A stretch of 64,000 nt of DNA from Protonemura montana (taxonomy: Eukaryota > Arthropoda > Insecta > Plecoptera > Nemouridae). Location of the stretch: the NCBI GenBank assembly GCA_947568835.1, contig OX387611.1, forward strand, positions 4,158,001-4,222,000. Direction: 5' to 3'. The position numbers and the translations under genes were made by a program. Position 1 is the first letter of the stretch; every line of letters begins with the position of its first letter. The notes beneath the pieces are model-generated. The model was given only the letters and a program-made list of their open reading frames with translations, did no database searches and was not told where the DNA came from. Shown piece by piece: positions 1 through 10,621 of this stretch.

Positions 1-1736
1 GCTGGTATCTTCTCTCACGGGCTAGACTGTAGCAATGCAGGGGACAGTACTTTTGCTGGTATCTTCTCTCACGGGCTAGACTGTAGCAATGCAGGGGACA
101 GTCCTTGTGCTGGTATCTTCTCTCACGGGCTAGACTGTAGCAATGCAGGGGACAGTCCTTGTGCTGGTATCTTCTCTCACGGGCTAGACTATAGCAATGC
201 AGGGGACAGTCCTTGTGCTGGTATCTTCTCTCACGGGCTAGACTGTAGCAATGCAGGGGACAGTCCTTGTGCTGGTATCTTCTCTCACGGGCTAGACTGT
301 AGCAATGCTGGGGACAGTCCTTGTGCTGGTATCTTCTCTCACGTGCTAGACTGTAGCAATGCAGGGACAGTCCTTGTGCTGGTATCTTCTCTCACGGGCT
401 AGACTGTAGCAATGCAGGCGACAGTCCTTGTGCTGGTATCTTCTCTCACGGGCTAGACTGTAGCAATGCAGGGGACAGTCCTTGTGCTGGTATCTTCTCT
501 CACGGGCTAGACTGTAGCAATGCAGGGGACAGTACTTGTGCTGGTATCTTCTCTCACGGGCTAGACTGTAGCAATGCAGGGGACAGTACTTTTGCTGGTA
601 TCTTCTCTCACGGGCTAGACTGTAGCAATGCAGGGGACAGTCCTTGTGCTGGTATCTTCTCTCACGGGCTAGACTGTAGCAATGCAGGGGACAGTCCTTG
701 TGCTGGTATCTTCTCTCACGGGCTAGACTATAGCAATGCAGGGGACAGTCCTTGTGCTGGTATCTTCTCTCACGGGCTAGACTGTAGCAATGCAGGGGAC
801 AGTCCTTGTGCTGGTATCTTCTCTCACGGGCTAGACTGTAGCAATGCTGGGGACAGTCCTTGTGCTGGTATCTTCTCTCACGGGCCAGACTGTAGCAATG
901 CAGGGGACAGTCCTTGTGCTGGTATCTTCTCTCACGGGCTAGACTGTAGCAATGCTGGGGACAGTCCTTGTGCTGGTATCTTCTCTTACGGGCTAGACTG
1001 TAGCAATGCAGGGGACAGTCCTTGTGCTGGTATCTTCTCTCACGGGCTAGACTGTAGCAATGCTGGGGACAGTCCTTGTGTTGGTATCTTCTCTCACGGG
1101 CCAGACTGTAGCAATGCAGGGGACAGTCCTTGTGCTGGTATCTTCTCTCACGGGCTAGACTGTAGCAATGCAGGGGACAGTCCTTGTGCTGGTATCTTCT
1201 CTCACGGGCTAGACTGTAGCAATGCAGGGGACAGCCCTTGTGCTGGTATCTTCTCTCACGGGCTAGACTGTAGCAATGCAGGGGACAGTCCTTGTGCTGG
1301 TATCTTCTCTCACGGGCTAGACTGTAGCAATGCAGGGGACAGTCCTTGTGCTGGTATCTTCTCTCACGGGCTAGACTGTAGCAATGCAGGGGACAGCCCT
1401 TGTGCTGGTATCTTCTCTCACGGGCTAGACTGTAGCAATGCAGGGGACAGTCCTTGTGCTGGTATCTTCTCTCACGGGCTAGACTGTAGCAATGCAGGGG
1501 ACAGCCCTTGTGCTGGTATCTTCTCTCACGGGCTAGACTGTAGCAATGCAGGGGACAGTCCTTGTGCTGGTATCTTCTCTCACGGGCTAGACTGTAGCAA
1601 TGCAGGGGACAGTCCTTGTGCTGGTATCTTCTCTCACGGGCTAGACTGTAGCAATGCAGGGACAGTCCTTGTGCTGGTATCTTCTCTCACGGGCTATACT
1701 GTAGCAATGCAGGCGACAGTCCTTGTGCTGATATCT
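1..1736. repeat. 54-bp satellite array, about 32 units
   Basis: Contiguous head-to-tail 54-bp units, each starting GCTGGTATCTTCTCTCACGG and containing GCAATGCAGGGGACAG. Units are nearly identical. Diagnostic variants (GTACTTTTG, AGACTATAGC, AATGCTGGGG) recur 539 bp apart, so a block of ten units was copied within the array; the missing base reflects one unit that is 53 bp. The array runs off the left edge of the window. It has no spacers and no sustained reading frame. Diverged units of the same family lie in intron 1 of the P450 gene at 26750-27056. Confidence 0.97.
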
Positions 1737-2453
1737 CGCCTCTTAGGCTTTACGCTGACGGTTTAGGCGACTATTGTTAGAAAATTGCTTTGCAGGTTTT
1801 GCATTGAAATCTGATTGGCCGGAGGCATTTGATAGTAATAAAAATGGAGGTTATCTGATTTTTCAGCTTGCCTTGTCATTTTGATGTGTCTCAATTTCAT
1901 TAAGACCCTTTTATGAAAGTTATTATTTTATAAAATCAAGTTAAATTCATTTTTGGTCACGAAAAAAACCGGATTTTTATTTTTATTCAAGCTTTAGCTG
2001 TTTTCTGTTAGCAAACCTAATAAGGATTTAAAGTTGATACGTTTAAGTTTCCAGATTTTTTACAGAGATTTTATTTTTGTGGTTAAACATACGTTTAAAA
2101 ATTATTTAGCGGGAAACACGCGGCATATAAAATCCCTATGGTGCCTAGGTAGTGCCTAGTGCCTCTGACTTTACCTATAAACTTAATGCTTGAATACGTG
2201 AGAATTTTAGAGGGAAGTGCCTATAAAGTAGCCAATTGTGATTTGTGTTTTTATAGCAATGGTTACTTTTATGGACTAGATTTTTTTAAGACTATAAAAC
2301 ATGTGCTGCAAAGTTAGCATTCATTCAAGAAGTAATAAAAGTTGTTTTTGATTGCCAAAGATAAAACCCAAGCCATCGCTAACGTTTGACAATATTTACT
2401 GGCTTACACATCTTTCTTTTTGAAAACGTAAAGCGTTTTTGATTGACTGAGTT
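1737..2453. other. AT-rich intergenic DNA
   Basis: No gene, RNA or repeat recognised. The only local structure is a short direct repeat of GTGCCTAG near 2140-2160. Confidence 0.6.
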
Positions 2454-3592
2454 GTGGTGATTAACGACGCATTGTTTTAACACAAGTCTTTAAGGCGCTG
2501 GTTTAATGGCGTCGGTGAATGAGCGGGTGATGATGGAATGATAATAAAGGTAGGAGGGGAAACCCGGTGCCGGCACGTAGCCTACTCCTGTCGAAGAGCA
2601 AGGGGACCACCGGCTTAACGTCCCTTCCGAAGGACGGTACAACGCGAACAACAGGATTCCTCCACAAAGCCATGCTGTTGATAGGTTGATAAGCAAGGCG
2701 AGTGAAGTTGCTGTACTAACTTTCATCCCTCCAACCTCTCTACCGAACAGAACTGATCATGTGTATGATGGTCACCCATCCAATACCTGGCTCAGCGCAG
2801 TGTTGCTTAACTTTCATCCCTACAACCTCTCTCCCGAACAGAACTGGTCATGTGTATGATGGTCACCCATCCAATACCTGACCCAGCGCAGTGTTGCTTA
2901 ACTTTCATCCCTCCAACCTCTCTCCCGAACAGAACTGGTCATGTGTATGATAGTCACCCATCCAATACCTGATCCAGCGCAGTATTGCTTAACTTTCATC
3001 CCTCCAACCTCTCTCCCGAACAGAACTGGTCATGTGTATGATGGTCACCCATCCAATACCTGACTCAGCGCAGTGTTGTTTAACTTTCATCCCTCCAACC
3101 TCTCTCCTGAACTGAACTGGTCATATGTACGATGGTCACCCATCCAATACCTGACCCAGCGCAGTGTTGCTTAACTTTCATCCCTCCAACCTCTCTCCCG
3201 AACAGAGCTGGTCATGTGTATGATGGTCACCCATCAAATACCTGACCCAGCGCAGTGTTGCTTAACTTTCATCCCTCCAACCTCTCTCCCAAACAGAACT
3301 GGTAATGTGTATGATGGTCACCCATTCAATACCTGACGCAGCACAGTGTTGCTTGACTTTCATCCCTCCAGCCTCTCTCCCGAACAGAACTGGTAATGTG
3401 TATGATGGTCACCCATCCAATACCTGACCCAGCGCAGTGTTGCTTAACTTTCATCCCTCCAACCTCTCTCCCGAACAGAACTGGTCATGTGTATGATGGT
3501 CACCCATCCAATACCTGACCCAGCGCAGCGATTCATAACTTCGGTGATCTAACGCGAACCGGTGTTTTTCAACACGGCAAGCATTCAACGTT
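2454..3592 (-). mobile_element. 5S-derived SINE with about 9 tandem 91-bp modules
   Basis: Reading on the minus strand, the 5S-like head is at 3592-3530 (with AACACCGGTT and ATCACCGAAGTT equivalents). Next come nine 91-bp modules spaced at 91 bp, then the body with the CCTTCGGAAGGGACGTTAA core at about 2620-2640, and the 3' end GTGCGTCGTTAA-like at 2454-2475. The tail continues as AATCACC...CAATCAAA. The modules repeat the 5S A-box/C-box region. No clear target-site duplication is visible. Confidence 0.92.
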
Positions 3593-4635
3593 GCTCTAAG
3601 ATATCGGGTTGACTTTCGGAATTTTAAAAATAATAAGTATTAATAATTGTTAAACATATATTGTTACAAACTTAAGATTATATATATTGATAAAGATCGT
3701 CCCATTTTGTGTTTTGCTGTTTAGATTTTTTTTTCTTTTTTAACCGTTCTCATGTTACCAAAATGCACTCCGCAAATAACGTTTTTTGAACTCAATTTTG
3801 CCAACAATTTTTAGTGGTTCTTCAACAAGGAATTCTATAATTTTATCTTTCTTCTGTGGCTGCAATCTTTCAACACAATGAACCAAAAACTGAGTTTCCT
3901 AAAAACAGAATTCGTTTCAAAGCATAAAACCGCTTGTCAATGATTCTGGTAAAAACCATGTCTTTAAAATCAGGAAAAAAAAACACCTTTTTTTATCGCC
4001 CACCGTCTTCAAGAATCCTTTTATTTGCAGCAAAAATATTTCCCCAACTACAACGGTTCAGTGAACATATTCAACCGATAAAACTCGACAGAACAGAATT
4101 AAATCACCAAATTCACAGCGACTTCACCGAATTTTTACAACTCTAGAGCCTTTGTACCTTCTCGGATATTCTTGCCCTTTCATATCTCAATCTCAAATCT
4201 TGCCACAAATTTTCTCAATTTTAAGAGACCTTTTATTCGCAATTTTTTGCCGAAATTGAATCTTCTTGACACGCGAAATCCGCACGCTTCAATGCACTTT
4301 TCACACGCGAACTTAAGAATTGACAGGTTTTAAAGCAAAAAAAAATCCATTTGAAATTTGAAGAGGAATTCAAGGAATTTACCTTAAACATTTAATTAAA
4401 TTACATTTTTTAACCAAAAAAAAACACGTTTTAGCCCCAAATAACCACTTATTTCGGTCGACCACATCATCATACCATACTTCAAATAACTTGATATTTC
4501 TGTGAAACTTTAGCCATAATCACAATACCATTGATTGAAGATGACCGCCGTCAAACACAATGCGTCGTTAAACACTCCGTCTTAATAAAAAAATAATAAT
4601 GTGACTTTGTATGTTTGCTTTAAAAATTTAGTAAG
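3593..4635. other. AT-rich intergenic DNA with a solo SINE 3' tip
   Basis: No convincing gene. A 70-codon open frame at 3934-4146 has no recognisable features and is probably chance. At 4559-4575 there is an isolated copy of the SINE 3' terminus (ATGCGTCGTTAAACAC, plus strand) without body or head, possibly a remnant of an older insertion beside the next SINE. Confidence 0.55.
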
Positions 4636-5328
4636 AATGGTTTGGCGTGTTGGAAACACCGGTCATCGTCAGATCACCGAAGTTAAGTAACACTGCGCTG
4701 GGTCAGGTATTGGATGGGTGACCATCATACACATGACCAGTTCTATTCGGGAGAGAGGTTGGAGGGATGAAAGTTAAGCAACGCTGCGCTGGGTCAGGTA
4801 TTGGATGGGTGACCATCATACACATGACCGGTTCTGTTCGGGAGAGAGGTTGGAGGGATGAAAGTTAAGCAACACTGCGCGGAGTCAGGTATTGGATGGG
4901 TGACCATCATACACATGACCAGTTCTGTTCGGGAGAGAGGTTGGAGGGATGAAAGTTAAGCAACGCTGCGCTGGGTCAGGTATTGGATGGGTGACCATCA
5001 TACACATGACCAGTTCTGTTCGGGAGAGAGGTTGGAGGGATGAAAGTTAGTACAGCAACTTCACTCGCCTTGCTTATCAACCTCTCGACAGCATGGATTT
5101 GTGGAGGAATCCTGTTGTTCACGTTGTACCGTCCTTCGGAAGGGACGTTAAGCCGGTGGTCCCCTTGGTCTTCTACAGAAGTAGGCTAAGTACTGGAGCA
5201 GATTTCTCCTTCACCCGTATCTATTATATAAGGTTCATCATCACCCACTCATCCACTGAAGCTAATTAAACCCGCGCCTCAAAGCTTATTTTTAAAACAA
5301 TGCGTCGTTAAACACAACAAATCAATCA
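4636..5328 (+). mobile_element. 5S-derived SINE, 4 modules, full length
   Basis: The head starts at about 4636 and retains GGAAACACCGG and GATCACCGAAGTTAAG of 5S rRNA. Four 91-bp modules follow, then the body with the conserved core near 5130-5150, and the 3' end TGCGTCGTTAAACAC with tail AACAAATCAATCA. Body position 5040 opens the short conserved reading frame seen in several copies. Confidence 0.93.
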
Positions 5329-5811
5329 TAGTCCAGTAATCTCACAAACATCTCTCAAAAAAAAAAAAAAAAAAAAATCGACCACATCTTGAAAGACACC
5401 TCTGATCCCTTCTGAAGATCTCGCCACACCCCACCGATTACCCACATCGCTGCTAACGACATAAGATTCCTGTTAGACGCACATTGCTATATAATACTCA
5501 CACGGCACGCACATTCCCAGCGTACGCACTGCCACGCGTCTCGTCGCACGCACGCGAGCCCAGACACGTGGTTTGACCAACGCTTTTGGTGTTTTGGAAT
5601 AATCGTAGCTAGTTTTTAGATGTTATTGCCAGATTTTTAAAATGTTGAAAATGTGGTGTAGTTGAAATTTTGATTGGTTTTTATGGAGTTTGCGTTCTAT
5701 GTCGACGTTTTGACCGGTTTGGAAGCGAAGCCATGCCAGAAGATGTCATTTTTGGTTTTATTTTGAGCCAAAAATTCAATCAAAATAGAAAAAAATCGCC
5801 AAAATTTGATG
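5329..5811. other. Intergenic DNA with A21 tract and GC-richer patch
   Basis: An A homopolymer lies at 5357-5377. From 5395 to 5580 the composition rises in GC and CG dinucleotides, with a TATATAA motif at 5488-5494. This could be a promoter-proximal patch, but no exon or transcript evidence is readable. Confidence 0.4.
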
Positions 5812-5814
5812 CAA

Positions 5815-5901
5815 AATCGATTTTTGAGACGGTTATAATGTTCATAATAATAAAATACCCCGCGCATTGCAAGCGTTTGCAATTTAAATCAGATTTTATC
5901 T
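5815..5901 (+). mobile_element. 3' half of tRNA-like SINE
   Basis: Contains TTTTTGAGACGGTTATAATG, the AATAATAAAATACCCCGCGC segment and the end GATTTTATC, all shared with the fuller copies at 9523-9770 and 17495-17671. The tRNA-like part is absent. Confidence 0.85.
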
Positions 5902-6030
5902 AAATAAAACGAATCCAACGTCAAATTGGAGTTATTCGAGATTGACAGGTTGTGACGTGATATAGCGTCACTAGAATCAGAGTGACTGTGAGTATTCACA
6001 GCCTCATGGTTCTAATCCTTGGAGAACTGT

Positions 6031-6188
6031 CATTCTCATCAAATACACTAAAATCGTCTCAAAAAGCCAGTGTCCAAGAAGCTCAATTGGTCAGAGCAAC
6101 ACCCGCGATAGGTGGAGATCGGGGTTCGAGTCCCCGTTTGGGCATCGATTTTTGAGACGGTTATAGTGTTCAAAATAATAAAAAACTA
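6031..6188 (+). mobile_element. tRNA-like SINE, single-module copy
   Basis: The 5' leader CATTCTCATCAAATACAC is followed by CACTAAAATCGTCTCAAAAA, the tRNA-like part (6072-6143), and then TTTTTGAGACGGTTATAGTG. The leader and trailer are imperfect inverted repeats of each other, so the tRNA-like part sits in a stem. The copy ends soon after the AATAATAAAA stretch and lacks the far 3' segment. Confidence 0.88.
6072..6143 (+). other. tRNA-like segment of the SINE (not a tRNA gene)
   Basis: About 72 nt with an A-box-like AGCTCAATTGG and a perfect B box GGTTCGAGTCC, and acceptor-like ends GTCCAAG and TTGGGC. Flanking SINE sequence and the multi-copy nature argue for a tRNA-derived Pol III head rather than a working tRNA. 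Confidence 0.8.
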
Positions 6189-6554
6189 AAATTAACTGTT
6201 AATTGCGTTTTTCGATCACTATTCATGCTTAAAACGAAAGGGATTCGATTTCTAGTGGCCAAGCCGTTGTCTCATTTGGACTGGTTTCTAAATCTCCAGA
6301 CGCTGACATCAAAACAGGACAAAAAAACAAACACAACCGAGGTCCAATCTTGCTTGGCAAGACAAAAAGAAGCTGGCACGGTCGTCGAGAAGCTTTGTGG
6401 ATTGTTTAAGTCTTTTGTTGGGCAGGTGAACACAGGAGGTTTGCCTTGAAGGCGAAATGGCAAGCCGCCGAAAGATACTGCCATAAAGTTTTGGGTCGTA
6501 AAGGTTAAGTATGGAAGAGATGTGATTTTTAAACAAAGTTAAATTAGTTCTTTT
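6189..6554. other. Intergenic DNA, no supported gene
   Basis: Short open frames occur on both strands (70-75 codons at 6225-6536) but overlap each other and have no recognisable motif. Nothing further seen. Confidence 0.4.
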
Positions 6555-6720
6555 TGATTGATTAGTTTCGTTTCACGAGGCACTGTTTTGGTATACAGGG
6601 CCATGTGGTATATTGTGTAATGCGGTGAATAAATGGGTGATGATGAAGCTAACATAGTCTAGAAGAGAGGAGTGTTCCGGTGCCGTAATTAGCCTACTTT
6701 TGACGAAGAGCCGTGTGAAA
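6555..6720 (-). mobile_element. Diverged 3' fragment of 5S-derived SINE
   Basis: Minus-strand tail and distal body only: GATTGATTAG tail, ACGAGGCACTGTTTTG terminus, GATGATGA stretch and GTAGCCTACT-like segment. More diverged than neighbouring copies; core, modules and head are missing. Confidence 0.75.
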
Positions 6721-6860
6721 GGCAATGTATATATTGCTTAAAAATGTTGAACAGTTCTGGGGCTGGTTTTAAAAAGCTGTGTTAAAGCTTAGAGATGCAT
6801 ACTTGAGTGTAAAATACTCATCACCAGGGTAATGACACCGTAAACACCTGAAAAACCAAC
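6721..6860. other. Intergenic spacer
   Basis: No feature recognised. Confidence 0.4.
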
Positions 6861-7049
6861 TAGGATTGGCTGATTTTATTATTAACAACACCATAACCGT
6901 CTCAAAAATTGATGCCCAATTTTTGAGATTGATGCAAAATTGATGCATCAATTTTTGAGACGGTTATAGTGTTGTTTATAATAAAATACCCCGCGCATTG
7001 CAAGCGTTTGCAATTTAAATAAGATTTCATCCTAATAGGATTGGCTGAT
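6861..7049 (+). mobile_element. Hairpin form of tRNA-like SINE with 14-bp TSD
   Basis: Flanked by identical TAGGATTGGCTGAT at 6861-6874 and 7036-7049. Inside, an arm at 6875-6915 is the inverse of 6945-6986 (about 41 bp, very few mismatches), so the insert folds on itself. The right side carries the normal 3' end (CCCCGCGCATTGCAAGCG and GATTTCATC). The tRNA-like part is missing. The target duplication shows the hairpin form was inserted as one unit. Confidence 0.9.
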
Positions 7050-7399
7050 CCCGGAAATATTTTGGAACTGAATCGATAAAAAATAAATTCAGAAAATGCT
7101 CACATCGCTTTTGAAGGCACCTAAATATGGAAAGACATTCACAAAAATATTTTATAATGTAGTATTTTATTGTATTTTTTAAAATCGATTACTGTCATAC
7201 ATGAGCCCGTAAGTGAGTAGCGTGGAAACAAATGCCGGTGACTCATTAAATATTGTGCCATAAAAATAAATAACACGCAGCGCGTTGTGTCCAAATTTGG
7301 CTGCGCTTGCACAAGAACATAGTGGGCGATATTGGGCAGCGTGCCCATGCGCAGTGCACTTAATGGGCGGCCTAAGTAGAAGCTCGATTCGCTCTGAAT
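7050..7399. other. Intergenic DNA before the 70-bp array
   Basis: AT-rich to about 7260, then GC-richer to 7400. No gene supported; reading frames here are only extensions of open frames from the adjacent satellite. Confidence 0.5.
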
Positions 7400-8087
7400 A
7401 TCGCTTCTGTGCTGGACATTCCGTGACTGGGTGCTTGTTTCGCTCCACGCAAAGGAGCGGACACTCGCCGTCGCCTCTGTGCTGGACATTCCGTGACAGG
7501 GTGCTTGTTTCGCTCCATGCAAAGGAGCGGACACTCGCCGTCGCCTCTGTGCTGGACATTCCCTGACAGTGAGCTTGTTTCGCTCCACGCAAAGAAGCGG
7601 ACACTCGCCGTTGCCTCTGTGCTGGACATTCCGTGACAGGATGCTTGTTTCGCTCCACGCAAAGGAGCGGATACTCGCCGTCGCCTCTGTGCTGGACATT
7701 CCGTGACAGGGTGCTTGTTTCGCTCCACGCAAAGGAGCGGACACTCGCCGTCGCCTCTGTGCTGGACATTCCGTGACAGGGTGCTTGTTTCGCTCCACGC
7801 AAAGGAGCGGACACTCGCCGTCGCCTCTGTGCTGGACAATCCGTGACAGGGTGCTTGTTTCGCTCCACGCAAAGGAGCGGTCACTCGCCGTCGCCTCTGT
7901 GCTGGACATTCCGTGACAGGGTGCTTGTTTCACTCCACGCAAAGGAGCGGACACTCGCCGTCGCCTCTGTGCTGGACATTCCGTGACTGGGTGCTTGTTT
8001 CGCTCCACGCAAAGGAGCGGACACTCGCCGTCGCCTCTGTGCTGGACATTCCGTGACAGGGAGCTTGTTTCGCTCCACGCAAAGGCA
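7400..8087 (-). repeat. 70-bp satellite array, about 10 units
   Basis: Head-to-tail 70-bp units, each containing GTGCTGGACATTCCGTGACA and CGCTCCACGCAAAGGAGCG. The latter is a perfect 6-bp stem with a 7-nt loop. The minus strand has no stop codon in any of the three frames of the unit, and because 70 is not a multiple of 3 one frame cycles through all three; this makes spurious frames of up to 334 codons. The same family recurs at 36970 and 47596. Confidence 0.96.
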
Positions 8088-9511
8088 AAGGCATACAACG
8101 GCAAAGGCCCCTTATTTCCTACGTGGGATTTGATTGGTGGCATGTTCTCATTCAGTTTGCATGGACTTTTATAATTGTTACAATATTAAAATGAGCTTGT
8201 CTCTGCAATCAACTTTATAATAAAGTCTAGGACAAGATGTTCTTTACCCTACATATATGGGCTGGCAGAAATGATTCTTCAATGACATATTTATTTAAGG
8301 GATGAAAATTATTTGCAAGGTTCATAAAAGAGTTTATCACATTTACACATTGGAGGCAAGTTTTAGAAAATCCAAAAAATGAAATGAAGTTCAAATGTTC
8401 CGCGGGTCAGTTTTGCAATTTTAAATGTAATTTGGTACTGAAGGAAAATACAAATGAGGGTACCCGATTGGTTGTAGCCATGGAAAAGAGTTTTTAACTG
8501 GAAATTGGTGAGGATTTGGTGAGGATTTGTTTTTGAATTGTTTGAAAAACATTGATTGAAATTAGTTTTGTCTGATTAAAAAAAAAAAGCGTGGGTTTAC
8601 GGGTTTAAATTTTTTATTTTCGCTTCGACGAACATCAAATTTGTAAATTCTTAAAATAGACATAATAAATTTAATCAGTACAGAAAAAAAATGTGAATAA
8701 AAAATCTAATTGATTGACTCTAATTAATTCTCAACGACCATCATAAATCTTTTAGAAACATCATTGACATTAAAATAACCAAACAAAAAATTAACATTGA
8801 TGGCAATATTTTGACAATTTATGTGCCAACTCCCTTTTCAATCCATTTGTCATTCTTAACAAATTAGCATACGTCATGTCGCATGCCTCCCAACTTAACT
8901 GTAATCGACCAAAACCTAGGTAAAAAAATCTGGTAAAATCTTTTACCTTTCCAACAATGCCTGGGGCACTGAGCCCATGTGATTAGCACATAATATTTCT
9001 ACCTGGCAGTGAAATCTTCACCTGTTTTATCAATATGCAGATTTTTCTTTCGGCACAGGTTAAGGGTTGGCATAAAAAGTTGGGTTAAATATTTAGGGGT
9101 TGCTGAGATTTCCATATGCTTTTATAAACGAAATCGAATTAAGTTTTTATATAAGGTTAATTTATTTGATAAAAAGGTAGCTTTAGATATGATTGTGTTT
9201 TGATTGAGTGGTTGGTACAGTGTATTCATCATTACAGTTTAAATGGGAATAAATGACAGTGATAATTTGACAGCTTCGTTTCTAATTTGATTAATTATCC
9301 AGCTGCAAAAGATTGCATAATATAAAAAAAAAAAAAAAAATGAAGTTTAATTTCCGTTTTGCACTGCGAAGAAATTGCTTTCAAATGCAATTAATTTTGT
9401 TAAAAATAAGACATTTTTTTTGGGTTTTTTTTGTAGTTGTTCTAAAAAAATGTAGCACAAAACACAGAATTTAACGAAAAAAAATATAATATTTCAAAAA
9501 GTTAACAAAAT
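8088..9511. other. AT-rich intergenic DNA
   Basis: Several A/T homopolymers, for example near 9326-9342. A 64-codon frame at 9009-9203 has no recognised motif. No repeats or genes supported. Confidence 0.55.
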
Positions 9512-9781
9512 AACGAACTATTGAGGATGAAATCTTATTTAAATTGCAAACGCTGGCAATGCGCGGGTAGTTTATTATTATCAACACTATAACCGTCTCA
9601 AAAATTGATGCCCAAACGCGGACTCGAACCCCGATCTCCTCATGTCGCGGGTGTTGCTCTAACCAATTGAGCTACTTGGACACTGGCTTTTTGAGACAAT
9701 TTTAGTGTATTTGATGAGAATGACATTTGGGCATCAATTTTTGTGACGGTTATAGTGTTGATAATAATAAAACGAACTATT
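9512..9781 (-). mobile_element. Hairpin tRNA-like SINE with 11-bp TSD
   Basis: AACGAACTATT flanks the insert at 9512-9522 and 9771-9781. On the minus strand the element has leader, tRNA-like part (about 9682-9612, with B box on the minus strand), trailer and the 3' end GATTTCATC at the left. An additional inverted copy of the trailer lies at 9727-9770, making a foldback. Compared with 6861-7049 this copy keeps the tRNA-like part between the arms. Confidence 0.9.
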
Positions 9782-9885
9782 TCTTCAATCTAATACAAAA
9801 AATCTACCACCAGATGGCGTTTTAAACCGTAATTCTTAACAAACTTCAATATTTAAATAATTACGATAAGAAAATCACCCATCCG

Positions 9886-9997
9886 CAGTCGCCATCGGGC
9901 GGCACCAACCGTTACTACACATTACCGACTCGTTTGCTCAACAAAACGTTTAAAATCAACGCTAGCACTCTCATTATACCTATAAACTCAACGATTC
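9886..9997 (+). mobile_element. Diverged fragment of the 60-bp-module element
   Basis: Resembles one GCCATCGGGTGGCACC...CTCGTTTGCTCAGCAG unit followed by the GTTTAACATTAACGC-type segment (here CGTTTAAAATCAACGC). Single copy, clearly diverged. Confidence 0.7.
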
Positions 9998-10621
9998 CAC
10001 ACCTTCCTAGATTGTAAATAAACAAAATATCATGAAATAGACCGCCATATAATCAATAATCCATGTAATAAATTAATTTTGAGGGAAACATAAGATTATA
10101 ATCTAGGTTGAACATTGTAGGCGTCATTTGTTCCCTGAAGCTATCCACAGAATGATCTATACTCTGTGTCAGACACCTATGTTTACCTCTCTTTACACCA
10201 AACAAATACCAGACGATATCACTTTACATTCATCATTGTTTCTCTGTCTTTCTCAAGGATTCTACTATCTTCTGTCCCTGTCTAACACGTGTGAAAGTGG
10301 CAGGTGAGATGTGTTTGTTCTGATATTCCCAGCCTAGAGCTGAGTTTCTGAGGTGACTTATCTGAAGTGGGATTTGAGAAAGCCCCAAAGAAGTAGATAG
10401 TAAGAAGATGATATTAAACATGATTTAAATTCGGGAGAATGAAGTTTTATTTGAGGTTTGCTATTTACCTAAAGATTTAAGTGTGTCTCAAGACGTATCA
10501 GAATGAGATGTTTTTGTACTGGTCATTTTTGTAGTTGCAAATTATTATCTATTTTTTTTAACTGCTTTGGAAATGAATACAAAATTTAAGCTGATTCGTG
10601 GCTTATTTTCTCGCTGTCTAA
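9998..10621. other. Intergenic DNA
   Basis: No gene or repeat recognised. A 62-codon frame at 10233-10421 (minus) has no motif. Confidence 0.5.

Noticed and set aside
4636-4730. Working 5S rRNA gene
   Set aside because: Only the internal part matches 5S; the ends are changed and it continues into SINE modules and body. No stand-alone unit with a T-run terminator is seen.
7139-8143. Long minus-strand frames up to 334 codons
   Set aside because: They are produced by the stop-free 70-bp satellite; all three frames of the strand are open and the translation is the repeat cycling through its frames.
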